Below are positions 1 through 7,536 of a stretch of DNA of 64,000 nt, one piece after another. The notes below the pieces were generated by a model. It was not told the origin of the DNA, did no database searches, and was given only the letters and a program-made list of their open reading frames with translations. The number at the start of each line of letters is the position of its first letter. The first letter of the stretch is position 1. This DNA comes from Actinomycetales bacterium. Lineage in GTDB: Bacteria; Actinomycetota; Actinomycetes; Actinomycetales; Dermatophilaceae. Both the position numbers and the translations under genes were made by a program. The DNA is taken from NCBI GenBank assembly GCA_016715285.1, contig JADKAO010000011.1, positions 17,734 to 81,733 on the forward strand, read 5' to 3'.

Positions 1-11
1 GTGGCAGTCAT
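1..11 (-). CDS. atpD: ATP synthase subunit beta (5' end only)
   Basis: Only the first codons (ATG ACT GCC A..) are in the window; the gene continues beyond position 1 on the minus strand. An AGAGGA ribosome-binding sequence lies about 8 nt upstream, in the 27-nt gap after atpG. The identity is inferred from position: in the usual order atpBEFHAGDC, the beta subunit follows gamma, and MTA- is a plausible start for an actinobacterial beta subunit. Too little is present to see any catalytic motif. Confidence 0.72.
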
Positions 12-38
12 GGTGATCCGTTCCTCTTTCGCGAGTGA

Positions 39-944
39 CTAGGCGGACGCGAGGGCGTCGGCGCCGCCCACGATTTCGCTGATCTCTTGGGTGATCTCGG
101 CCTGGCGGGCCTGGTTCGCCAGCCGGGTGTAGGTCTTGATGAGGGCGTCGGCGTTGTCGGTGGCCGACTTCATCGCGCGCTGGCGAGCGGCCAGCTCGGA
201 GGCTGCGGCGCCCAGCAGACACGTGTAGATGCGGTGGGTGATGTATTGCGGTAGCAGCTGGTCGAGGACTTCCTCGAGGCTGGGCTCGAAGGAGTACAAC
301 GGCAGGACCGCATCGGAGTCCTTGACGGTCGCGCCGTCGGCCTCCTCGACGACCTCCATCGGCACCAGGCGCAGCACGCGAGGTTCCTGGGTGACCATCG
401 ACTTGAACCGGGTGTAGACGATGTGGACTTCGTCGTGGCCACCCTCGTCGTAGTGAGTGTCGAAATCCCTCATGATCCGCTCGCCGATCTCCTGGGCGTG
501 CGAGAACTGCGGCGCGTCCGAGAAGCCCGACCATTCGGCGGCGAACTCACGGTGGCGGAACTGATAGAAGGAGATGACCTTGCGGCCAGCGAGATAGACG
601 ACGACCTCTTTGCCTTCGTCGTGCAGCCGCTGGATGAGCTGCTCGCTCTCCTTGATGACCGACGACGAGTAGCCACCCGCGAGACCGCGGTCACTGCTGA
701 TGATCAAGACAGCGGCTCGGCGCACCACTTCGGGCTCCGACGTCAACGGGTGCTCCTCGTTGGAGTACGTTGCGAGCGCAGACAACGCCGTAGTCAAGGC
801 GTGGGTGTACGGGCCTGACTCGGCAACTCGCTGCCGAGCCTTCACCACGCGAGATGCCGCGATGAGCTCCATCGCACGGGTGATCTTCTTGGTCGCTTGG
901 ACGGACCGGATGCGCTGGCGGTAAACCCGCATCTGCGCTCCCAT
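39..944 (-). CDS. atpG: ATP synthase subunit gamma
   Basis: The 301-residue product is the central rotor shaft of the F1 sector, coupling c-ring rotation to catalysis in the alpha3beta3 head. It begins MGAQMRVYRQRIRSV and has the conserved TKKITRAMELIAASR segment in the N-terminal helix. The C-terminal helix carries the conserved pattern around ARQRAMKSATDNA. The length is normal for the family (about 290-305). It lies between atpA and atpD in the minus-strand operon. A hairpin built from two copies of the GTATGCCG octamer occupies the 128-nt gap to atpA. Confidence 0.97.
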   Translation of the reverse strand: MGAQMRVYRQRIRSVQATKKITRAMELIAASRVVKARQRVAESGPYTHALTTALSALATYSNEEHPLTSEPEVVRRAAVLIISSDRGLAGGYSSSVIKESEQLIQRLHDEGKEVVVYLAGRKVISFYQFRHREFAAEWSGFSDAPQFSHAQEIGERIMRDFDTHYDEGGHDEVHIVYTRFKSMVTQEPRVLRLVPMEVVEEADGATVKDSDAVLPLYSFEPSLEEVLDQLLPQYITHRIYTCLLGAAASELAARQRAMKSATDNADALIKTYTRLANQARQAEITQEISEIVGGADALASA

Positions 945-1012
945 ACTGTGCCGCCTCTCCTTGAGTTACGTTCCGACGTGATGTCTGTTTTCGTGCTGCG
1001 AGGTGCTGTGGT

Positions 1013-1064
1013 GGTATGCCGGGACGGTGCCGCGCGAGCGCGGCCGCGAGCCTCCCGGCATACC
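1013..1064. repeat. Inverted repeat of the GTATGCCG motif between atpA and atpG
   Basis: Perfect 12-bp arms (GGTATGCCGGGA at 1013-1024, TCCCGGCATACC at 1053-1064) enclose an inner 6-bp stem (GCCGCG/CGCGGC, 1029-1034/1039-1044) with a CGAG loop. In the atp transcript this would fold as a compound hairpin. No T-tract follows on the minus strand, so an mRNA-stability or processing element is as likely as a terminator. Confidence 0.8.
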
Positions 1065-1072
1065 GACTGCAG

Positions 1073-2713
1073 TTAGCGCTTCTTGACGATCTGAGCCTGG
1101 TCAATGTGCTCGTCCTGCAACGCCTCTGGCGTTGCTTCGTGGCCGACGTCCACCAGGTGCTCGCTGCCGTGGCCGCTGAACTGCTTCTTAAACTCCGTGA
1201 CCGCAGCCTCAAGGCCAGCGCGGGTGCTGTCCTCGAACTTCTGGGTCTCGCGGATGGCGTTGAGCAGGCCAGGGTGGCTGTGGCGCAGGAAGTCGAGGAA
1301 CTCCGACTCGAACCTGCGGACGTCTTCGACCGCGATCGAGTCGAGCTGTCCAGTCGTGCCCGCCCACACCGAGACAACCTGCTCTTCGACCGGGAACGGG
1401 GCACTCTGGCGCTGCTTGAGCAACTCGACCAGACGGGCACCCTTGGCCAGCTGAGCACGCGAGGCGGGGTCGAGGTCGGAGGCGAACATCGCGAACGCCT
1501 CCATGGCGCGGAACTGCGCGAGGTCGAGCTTGAGACGACCCGCGACTTCCTTCATCGCCTTGATCTGGGCGGCGCCACCGACACGCGACACCGACACACC
1601 CACGTCGATGGCGGGGCGGACGTTGGCGTTGAACAGGTCGGCCTGGAGGTAGATCTGGCCGTCGGTGATCGAGATGACGTTGGTCGGGATGTAGGCCGAC
1701 ACGTCACCGGCCTTGGTCTCGATGATCGGCAGGCCAGTCATCGAGCCAGCGCCGAGGTCGTCGGAGAGCTTCGCGCAACGCTCGAGCAACCGCGAGTGGA
1801 GGTAGAAGACGTCACCGGGGTAGGCCTCGCGGCCCGGGGGACGACGCAGCAGCAGCGACACGGCGCGGTAGGCCTCGGCCTGCTTGGACAGGTCGTCGAA
1901 GACGATGAGGACGTGCTTGCCGTCGTACATCCAGTGCTGGCCGATGGCCGAGCCGGTGTAGGGAGCGAGGTACTTGAAGCCCGCGGCGTCCGAGGCCGGG
2001 GCCGCGACGATCGTCGTGTACTCCAGCGCGCCAGCGTCTTCGAGCGTGCCGCGCACGGCGGCGATAGTCGAGCCCTTCTGGCCGATGGCGACGTAGATGC
2101 AGCGCACCTGCTGCTCGGGGTCGCCGGACTCCCAGTTGCGCTTCTGGTTGATGATCGTGTCGACCGCGACCGTGGTCTTGCCGGTCTGGCGGTCGCCGAT
2201 GATGAGCTGGCGCTGGCCGCGACCGATGGGGGTCATGGCGTCGACGGCCTTGAGGCCGGTCTGCAGCGGCTGGTGCACCGACTTGCGCTGCATGACCGTG
2301 GGGGCCTGCAGCTCGAGCGCGCGGCGGGTCTCGCTCTGAATCTCGCCGAGCCCATCGATGGGCTGGCCGAGCGGGTTGATGACACGACCAAGGAAGGCGT
2401 CGCCGACAGGCACAGAGAGGACCTCGCCCGTGCGCTTGACGACCTGGCCTTCTTCGATACCCGCGAACTCACCGAGGACCACGACACCGATCTCGTGAAC
2501 GTCGAGGTTGAGCGCGATGCCCAACGTTCCGTCCTCGAACTGCAGCAACTCGTTGGTCATCGCCGATGGCAGACCCTCGACGTGCGCGATGCCGTCGGCC
2601 GCGTCGACGACCCGACCGACCTCTTCACGGCTCGCTGCGCCCGGCTCGTAGGACTGCACGAACTGGTCCAGTGCGTCCCGGATCTCCTCCGGACGGATCG
2701 TAAGCTCCGTCAT
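1073..2713 (-). CDS. atpA: ATP synthase subunit alpha
   Basis: The 546-residue product is the non-catalytic nucleotide-binding subunit of F1. The P-loop GDRQTGKT is at residues 173-180. The alpha/beta signature region reads PAIDVGVSVSRVGGAAQ near residue 370. The N-terminal segment (MTELTIRPEEI) is the part that contacts the delta subunit. The C-terminus runs about 30 residues past the usual end and is acidic and basic in blocks (ending AQIVKKR), as in other actinobacterial alpha subunits. It is flanked by intergenic hairpins on both sides. Confidence 0.98.
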   Translation of the reverse strand: MTELTIRPEEIRDALDQFVQSYEPGAASREEVGRVVDAADGIAHVEGLPSAMTNELLQFEDGTLGIALNLDVHEIGVVVLGEFAGIEEGQVVKRTGEVLSVPVGDAFLGRVINPLGQPIDGLGEIQSETRRALELQAPTVMQRKSVHQPLQTGLKAVDAMTPIGRGQRQLIIGDRQTGKTTVAVDTIINQKRNWESGDPEQQVRCIYVAIGQKGSTIAAVRGTLEDAGALEYTTIVAAPASDAAGFKYLAPYTGSAIGQHWMYDGKHVLIVFDDLSKQAEAYRAVSLLLRRPPGREAYPGDVFYLHSRLLERCAKLSDDLGAGSMTGLPIIETKAGDVSAYIPTNVISITDGQIYLQADLFNANVRPAIDVGVSVSRVGGAAQIKAMKEVAGRLKLDLAQFRAMEAFAMFASDLDPASRAQLAKGARLVELLKQRQSAPFPVEEQVVSVWAGTTGQLDSIAVEDVRRFESEFLDFLRHSHPGLLNAIRETQKFEDSTRAGLEAAVTEFKKQFSGHGSEHLVDVGHEATPEALQDEHIDQAQIVKKR

Positions 2714-2783
2714 CTGCTCTTCTTCTCCTGTTGTCTCGGCGGGTGAGCCGGTCTTCGTTCAGGTCGGTCTGCTTATGGTGCTG

Positions 2784-2812
2784 GTATGCCGGGTGGTGCG
2801 TGACCGGCATAC
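2784..2812. repeat. Inverted repeat of the GTATGCCG motif between atpH and atpA
   Basis: Nine-bp arms GTATGCCGG (2784-2792) and CCGGCATAC (2804-2812) flank an 11-nt loop, giving a second hairpin in the atp operon made from opposed copies of the dispersed octamer. There is no adjacent T-run. Confidence 0.8.
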
Positions 2813-2839
2813 GCCGGGTTTGTGCGCGGTGGTGCGGGA

Positions 2840-3655
2840 TCAGGAGCCGAAGTGGCGCCGGGCCCCTTCGAGCTTGCGAAGCACGGTGCCGTCGACGACC
2901 TCGTCGCCGATCTCCACCTTGATGCCACCGACGACGCTCGGGTCGAGGACGACGTTGAGGTGGACCTGCTTGCCGTAGATGCGGGTCAAGGCTGCGGCCA
3001 GTCGCTCGCGTTGCGAACCGTCGAGTTCGACCGCGCTCGTGACCGTCGCGGCCAACTGGGCACGCCGCTCGGCGAGGATGCCGAGGTACTCGTCAATGAC
3101 CGTCGAGAAGCGACGGCCCCGTGGGGCCGACACTGCCTGGCGGGCGAGGCGGGCCGTGGCTGGCGACACCTTGTCGGCAAGGAGGCGATCAACGAGAGCC
3201 GCCTTGCCACCAGCGTCGGCGTGCCGGTCGGTCAGCGCGTCGCGCAAGGCAGGCGTGCCAGCGACGATCCGCTCGAAGCGGAACAACTCGTCCTCGACCT
3301 GGTCACCACGGCCCTGAGCGGCCGCGCTGGCGGCCAGAGCCTCGACGGCGAACCGCTCAATCGTGTCCGTCAAGTCACGGTCAACCGACCAGCGCTGTCC
3401 AACCAAGGTGGCGACGACGTCTATCGCCGCGCCAGATGCCTTGCCGGCCAACAAGTTCCGGGCAAGCCCTCCCTTGGCCGCGGCATCGCGAGTGGGGTCC
3501 GTGAGGGCCCGGCGCAACGCGGCGCTTGAGTCGATAGCCGCCGCAACGCCCAACAAGTCGTCGGCCAAGCTGGCCGGGTCGACGCTGCCACCGGCGAGGG
3601 CGGCCTCGAAGACCTCCTGGCCAGCTGCAGCTGCCGCGCGCGATGAGCCTTGCAT
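2840..3655 (-). CDS. atpH: ATP synthase subunit delta
   Basis: The 271-residue product is the peripheral-stalk cap that ties the alpha subunits to the b subunit. The OSCP/delta fold is recognisable from the C-terminal pattern VHLNVVLDPSVVGGIKVEIG followed by DGTVLRKLEGAR. The protein is longer than the enterobacterial form (about 177) but typical of actinobacteria outside mycobacteria, where b and delta are fused. Its ATG overlaps the atpF stop by one base (TGATG), implying translational coupling. Confidence 0.95.
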   Translation of the reverse strand: MQGSSRAAAAAGQEVFEAALAGGSVDPASLADDLLGVAAAIDSSAALRRALTDPTRDAAAKGGLARNLLAGKASGAAIDVVATLVGQRWSVDRDLTDTIERFAVEALAASAAAQGRGDQVEDELFRFERIVAGTPALRDALTDRHADAGGKAALVDRLLADKVSPATARLARQAVSAPRGRRFSTVIDEYLGILAERRAQLAATVTSAVELDGSQRERLAAALTRIYGKQVHLNVVLDPSVVGGIKVEIGDEVVDGTVLRKLEGARRHFGS

Positions 3656-4242
3656 CAGGAGTCAGTCCCCCCCACCTTCACCGGGCGGATCTCTCCTGCT
3701 TCGAGGTCGGCGAGGAAGCGCTCGACGATGCCCTTCTGGCGGGTCTCGTCGTGCAGCGACTCACCCACGATGCGGCTGGCGAGGTCGGTGGACAGGCGTC
3801 CCACCTCACCGCGCAGCGAGACGACCGCCTGCTGGCGCTCGGCCTCGATTTGCTTCTGAGCGCTCTCGACGATGCGGGCGGACTCGGCCTGAGCCTGGGC
3901 CCGCATCTCGGCGACGATCTGGGCGGCGTGGGCACGCGCGTCCTCGCGGATCTTGTTGGCCTCGCCACGAGCGTCGGCAAGCTGCGCGTTGTAGTGGTCG
4001 AGCGCAGCCTTGGCCTCGGCCTGAGCCTTTTCGGCCTTGGCGATGCCACCTTCGATGGCCTCGGCGCGCGCGGCATACGCCTTCTCTAGGTTGGGCACGA
4101 CCTTGGTCTTGACCACCCAGTAGAGGATGCCGATCGCGACGAACCCGAAGATGAGCTCCGGGAGGTACGGCAGGATCGGCGGGGCGCTCGCCTGGCTATC
4201 GCCGCTGGCGGCCAGCGCGCGCACTCCGGTGAGTTGCAGCAC
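3655..4242 (-). CDS. atpF: ATP synthase subunit b
   Basis: The 195-residue product is the peripheral-stalk b subunit of F0. A short N-terminal region is followed by one membrane helix (about residues 27-47, LPELIFGFVAIGILYWVV). A long, charged, Ala-rich coiled coil then runs to the C-terminus (AEKAQAEAKAALDHYNAQ and so on). Only one b-type gene is present, so a b2 homodimer stalk is expected. It is followed directly by atpH with a TGATG overlap. Confidence 0.96.
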   Translation of the reverse strand: MLQLTGVRALAASGDSQASAPPILPYLPELIFGFVAIGILYWVVKTKVVPNLEKAYAARAEAIEGGIAKAEKAQAEAKAALDHYNAQLADARGEANKIREDARAHAAQIVAEMRAQAQAESARIVESAQKQIEAERQQAVVSLRGEVGRLSTDLASRIVGESLHDETRQKGIVERFLADLEAGEIRPVKVGGTDS

Positions 4243-4291
4243 GGGTACTCCTCGTGTCAGGGCCTAGTGGGGAGGGCGTCGAGCCCAGGGA

Positions 4292-4501
4292 TCACTTCGG
4301 CGAGATGAAGAAGAGCACGAGGCCGAAGATGGCGAGCGCCTCGGCGAGGGCGAAGCCCAGAATCGCGATCGGACGCAGCATGTTGCCGGCCTCAGGCTGG
4401 CGGGCGACGCCGTTGATGTAGGCAGCGAAGATCAGACCGACGGCGATGGCCGGACCGATGGCCGCGAGACCGTAGCCAACGAGGTTCAGGTTGCCAGTCA
4501 C
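4292..4501 (-). CDS. atpE: ATP synthase subunit c
   Basis: The 69-residue product is the proton-translocating ring subunit of F0. Two hydrophobic helices are joined by the polar loop RQPE (residues 34-37). The proton-carrying carboxylate is Glu54 in GFALAEALAIFG. The motif set is that of a proton ring; the fuller set of sodium-liganding residues is not evident. It lies between atpB and atpF with a 49-nt gap to atpF. Confidence 0.97.
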   Translation of the reverse strand: MTGNLNLVGYGLAAIGPAIAVGLIFAAYINGVARQPEAGNMLRPIAILGFALAEALAIFGLVLFFISPK

Positions 4502-4627
4502 GTGTTTCCTCTTTCTCGGTTGCCTTCCGGCACGTCACCGGAAGGTAGGTGGGGCAGAAATCAAACTCAGGTATGCCGTGGTGCGAGGTCCTGCGGGTCA
4601 AGCAAGTGACGCTGGGGGTAGATCAGA

Positions 4628-5461
4628 TCAGTGCTCGTCGGCGACGGCGCTACCGAAGTAGGACGCTGCCAACAGGGTGAAGACGAAGGCCTGCAGGAAC
4701 TGGACCAAGCCCTCAAAGAGGGTCATAACAAACGCCATCAGCCACGCAGGGAGCGCGACGAACTTCAGCGCGAAGGTATCGGCCTGGACCAACTCCCAGC
4801 CGCCGATGATGAAGACGGCCAGCAGCATGTGACCGGCAAACATGTTGCCGAACAAACGCAAGGCGAGCGTCAGCGGGCGGGTGATGAAGAAGGTGAGCAG
4901 TTCGAGGAAGACGATGAGCGGGAGCAGCCAACCCGGGATGCCCGGCGGAATCATCCACTTCACGTAGTTAAGGAAGCCGTGCTGCTTCTTGATGCCGATC
5001 CAGTGGTAGACGACATAAACGACGAGAGTCAGCGCGATCGGGAAGCCGATGCGGCTCATCGTCGGGAACTGGATTGGGGGGATGATCCCGAACAGGTTGT
5101 TGAGCAGGATCAACACGAAGAGGGAAAAGAGCAACGGGACGAAGCGCAGGAAGTCCTTGCTGCCGATCATGTCCTTGGCGACGTCATTGCGGACGAAGTT
5201 GTAGACCAGCTCGGTGTAGTGCTGGCCCTTGCCTGGGACGACCGCGGCCCGCTTCGTCGTCGACACGAGCCACCACGACAGCAGCGCGACCGAGAGCATG
5301 ATGACGACCATCGAACGGGTGATGACGATGGGGTAGTCCCCGATGTGCCCAAGGGTGACCAGTGGCTGCCAAAATCCCTCCGGCGTAGGGGGGAAGTGAC
5401 CCCCGTCACCTTCTGCGGAAAGGCTCCCGAGAGAGGGGATCAGCGCGGCGAAACTCACCAT
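4628..5461 (-). CDS. atpB: ATP synthase subunit a
   Basis: This is the integral membrane stator of F0 that forms the proton half-channels. It has five to six hydrophobic segments, and the essential arginine sits in RPLTLALRLFGNMFAGH. I place the start at the ATG at 5461 (MVSFAALIPSLG, 277 residues) because AGGAG lies directly upstream. A GTG three bases further in (5458) has better spacing and is an alternative. The frame stays open to 5545 but that extension has no family similarity. atpE follows after a 126-nt gap. Confidence 0.95.
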   Translation of the reverse strand: MVSFAALIPSLGSLSAEGDGGHFPPTPEGFWQPLVTLGHIGDYPIVITRSMVVIMLSVALLSWWLVSTTKRAAVVPGKGQHYTELVYNFVRNDVAKDMIGSKDFLRFVPLLFSLFVLILLNNLFGIIPPIQFPTMSRIGFPIALTLVVYVVYHWIGIKKQHGFLNYVKWMIPPGIPGWLLPLIVFLELLTFFITRPLTLALRLFGNMFAGHMLLAVFIIGGWELVQADTFALKFVALPAWLMAFVMTLFEGLVQFLQAFVFTLLAASYFGSAVADEH

Positions 5462-5558
5462 CACTCCTGACTGACGGACATTGTCTGGACCAGGGAACAG
5501 GCCACACACACGGGCAAGGCCGTCGGTTGCCCGAGACCTTGACATGTTGCTGGCTGGC

Positions 5559-5897
5559 TCATGGCCTACCGTACCGGACCCAGATCACGTAGACCGACAT
5601 GATCATGCCTGCGATGATCCCCACACCCACGATGAAGCTCGTGCCGAGCCACTGGTCGATGAGCCATCCGACACCCCCGAACAGCGCCGGGCCGGTGATG
5701 AGGTAGGCGATCACGGTCGACGCGACCGCGTCACCATAGAACTCCCCCGCACCGCGCATGACGGCAGCGGCCGTGCCCGTGGCGCTGGGAGACTCTTGGC
5801 CGCTCACCTGAAGAGGGTCTGCGGGGACCGTCGGATCGCGAGGGAACGCCCCCTCCGGCTCGCTCTCACTAGACGCGACGTGGCCAAGATCACTCAT
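5559..5897 (-). CDS. AtpZ/AtpI-type small membrane protein of the atp operon
   Basis: The product is about 112 residues. An acidic, Pro/Ser-rich N-terminal half is followed by two membrane helices (ASTVIAYLITGPALFGGVGW and a second one rich in Gly/Ile) with the family-type WLIDQWLGTSFIVGVGIIAGM segment. The start at 5897 is preceded by GGAGG at 8 nt. It overlaps the end of the upstream atpI-like gene by 8 bases. AtpZ/AtpI proteins are associated with cation supply or c-ring assembly; that role is family knowledge, not shown here. Confidence 0.75.
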   Translation of the reverse strand: MSDLGHVASSESEPEGAFPRDPTVPADPLQVSGQESPSATGTAAAVMRGAGEFYGDAVASTVIAYLITGPALFGGVGWLIDQWLGTSFIVGVGIIAGMIMSVYVIWVRYGRP

Positions 5898-6351
5898 GAG
5901 TAGGACCTCCGACTGCGATTCGAGATCGTGAAAAGGCGGTGATTGCACCGATCTGCCACGTGATCGTCACCGTAATCGCCGTGAGCGCGAACGGAATTGA
6001 TTCGACCCACGACATCTGGCGCAAGGCGAGGAAGGCCGCCGTCAGCGCGATCAACTGGCCGATGTAAACCACGAGTGCGCCAGCCAACGCCAACCCAGCT
6101 CCGCCACCCAGGACGAAGCGGAGCGCCCGAAGGCCCCCAGTGAAGAACGCCAGGGTCAGCACCGTGGCGACGAGTGACGACAGCGCTCCATGCTCGGCGT
6201 GCGTGATCCAGGACACCACCGCGGCTATCAAGCCCACGAAGAGAGCCGGCAGGACACCCACCGTCAGCATCCGCGAGGTCGCGTCCTGACCCGGTGAAGC
6301 CCGCCTGGAAGCCGGCCCACCTGACGTGGGTGAGAGGTCAGCGGACATCAC
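5890..6351 (-). CDS. atpI: ATP synthase protein I-like membrane protein
   Basis: The product has about 153 residues. A hydrophilic N-terminus of about 28 residues is followed by four hydrophobic helices in pairs, the layout of AtpI. It is the first gene of the atp operon, directly downstream of a CRP-type palindrome. The start is GTG at 6351 or ATG at 6348; a GAAGG sequence lies about 10 nt upstream. Sequence conservation in this family is low, so the call rests on topology and position. AtpI acts as an assembly factor for the c-ring in other bacteria. Confidence 0.7.
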   Translation of the reverse strand: MMSADLSPTSGGPASRRASPGQDATSRMLTVGVLPALFVGLIAAVVSWITHAEHGALSSLVATVLTLAFFTGGLRALRFVLGGGAGLALAGALVVYIGQLIALTAAFLALRQMSWVESIPFALTAITVTITWQIGAITAFSRSRIAVGGPTHE

Positions 6352-6384
6352 GAGAAGAGAGCCTTCGGGGCGGCGAATGGGAGA

Positions 6385-6402
6385 TTGTGAAAGGTATCAC
6401 AA
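6385..6402. promoter_or_regulatory. CRP/GlxR-type operator upstream of the atp operon
   Basis: A perfect palindrome, TTGTGA-N6-TCACAA, matches the CRP-family consensus TGTGA-N6-TCACA. It overlaps the last codons of wecA and lies 34 nt before the atpI-like start. A cAMP-binding CRP/GlxR regulator is the natural candidate. Control of the atp operon by GlxR is known in Corynebacterium glutamicum; its use here is inference. Confidence 0.72.
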
Positions 6403-7509
6403 GCGTTTGGACCGGCTTCGGGACGCGAGCAGCGAGGGCAGGTAGGCCGTGAGCACCGCAGCCGCTACGACGGCTGCCGTCGTAATACCGACTGTCCACC
6501 AGCCCCGGTAAAACGCGATGCTGACCGTGCCGAGCGCGACGACGGCAGCCCAGAGATAGAGGACGAGGACCGCGGCACGGTGGCCATGGCCGCGCCTCAT
6601 CATCCGGTGGTGCAGATGGAGGCTGTCAGCCTCCCATGGGCGTTGCCCAGCACGCGCGCGCCGGAAAATCGCGAGGACCATGTCGAGCAACGGCAACGAC
6701 AGCACCGCGAGCGGTGCCGCTATGGGCAGCAGCGCAGCCGTGAGTTGGTCGCCACTCACGCTGCTGGGGTCGACGTTGCCGGTCAACGACACGGTGGCGG
6801 CGGCAAGGAGAAGTCCGAGCAGTAACGCGCCGGAGTCGCCCATAAATAGCCGCGCCGGATTGAAATTGTGCGGCAAGAAGCCCAAGCAGCACCCCAAGGT
6901 CGCCGCCGTCACAAAGGTCGCCGTCGAGAACACATTGGCCGGGTTGTAGGTAAAACCGAGCCGGTAGGCATACACGAAAAACGCGAGCGACGCGATCGCG
7001 ACAAGCCCTGCCGCCAGCCCATCCAACCCATCGATGAAATTGACGGCATTCGTGGTCACGAGGACGACGAGCACCGTGATCCCGATGAGGACTGGCCCTG
7101 GCAGCACCGTGCTCGTGCCGAAGAACGGCACCTGCAGCATGACCACACCCTTATAGGCCATCACCCCAGCGGCGAGTGCTTGGCCGGCGAACTTCGCGAA
7201 CCAATCGAGCTCGCGGATGTCATCGAGCGCACCGACGGTCACGATGATAAGCGCGCCCAACAGGACGCCCGTCATTTGCCCGCTCGAGTAGACCCCCTTC
7301 AAGAAGGGCAGCTGTCGCGCGACCACCGTTGCCGCGGCGAACCCCAGGAAGATCCCCACCCCACCCAATCGCGGGATCGGGACGCTGTGCACGTCCCGTT
7401 CCCGGATGGGCGTCACCGCGCGGACGAGGACCGCGACCGCGCGGACCAAGGGCGTGGCGAGGTACGTGACGGCCATGGCCACCACGCACACAAGCAGATA
7501 CTCACGCAC
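6397..7509 (-). CDS. wecA: Polyprenyl-phosphate GlcNAc-1-phosphate transferase (WecA/TagO/MraY superfamily)
   Basis: The 370-residue protein has about eleven membrane helices and would start cell-wall glycan or linker synthesis on decaprenyl phosphate at the cytoplasmic face of the membrane. Family motifs are visible: PRLGG near residue 47, GALDDIRELDW (Asp pair) near 95, NAVNFIDGLDGLAAG near 155, NPARLFMGDSGALLLG near 220 and a His-rich HLHHRMMRRGHGHR near 295. In mycobacteria the orthologue also sits just before atpI/atpB. The start is GTG at 7509 with AAGGAG upstream. Confidence 0.92.
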   Translation of the reverse strand: MREYLLVCVVAMAVTYLATPLVRAVAVLVRAVTPIRERDVHSVPIPRLGGVGIFLGFAAATVVARQLPFLKGVYSSGQMTGVLLGALIIVTVGALDDIRELDWFAKFAGQALAAGVMAYKGVVMLQVPFFGTSTVLPGPVLIGITVLVVLVTTNAVNFIDGLDGLAAGLVAIASLAFFVYAYRLGFTYNPANVFSTATFVTAATLGCCLGFLPHNFNPARLFMGDSGALLLGLLLAAATVSLTGNVDPSSVSGDQLTAALLPIAAPLAVLSLPLLDMVLAIFRRARAGQRPWEADSLHLHHRMMRRGHGHRAAVLVLYLWAAVVALGTVSIAFYRGWWTVGITTAAVVAAAVLTAYLPSLLASRSRSKRL

Positions 7510-7536
7510 CGGGGAGCGGGCTCCTTCGCGACGTGA

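Noticed and set aside
1016..2746. A 576-codon open frame antisense to atpA
   Set aside because: Its product is rich in Arg, Asp, Val and Leu with no family pattern. It is the mirror of the GC-rich codon usage of atpA.
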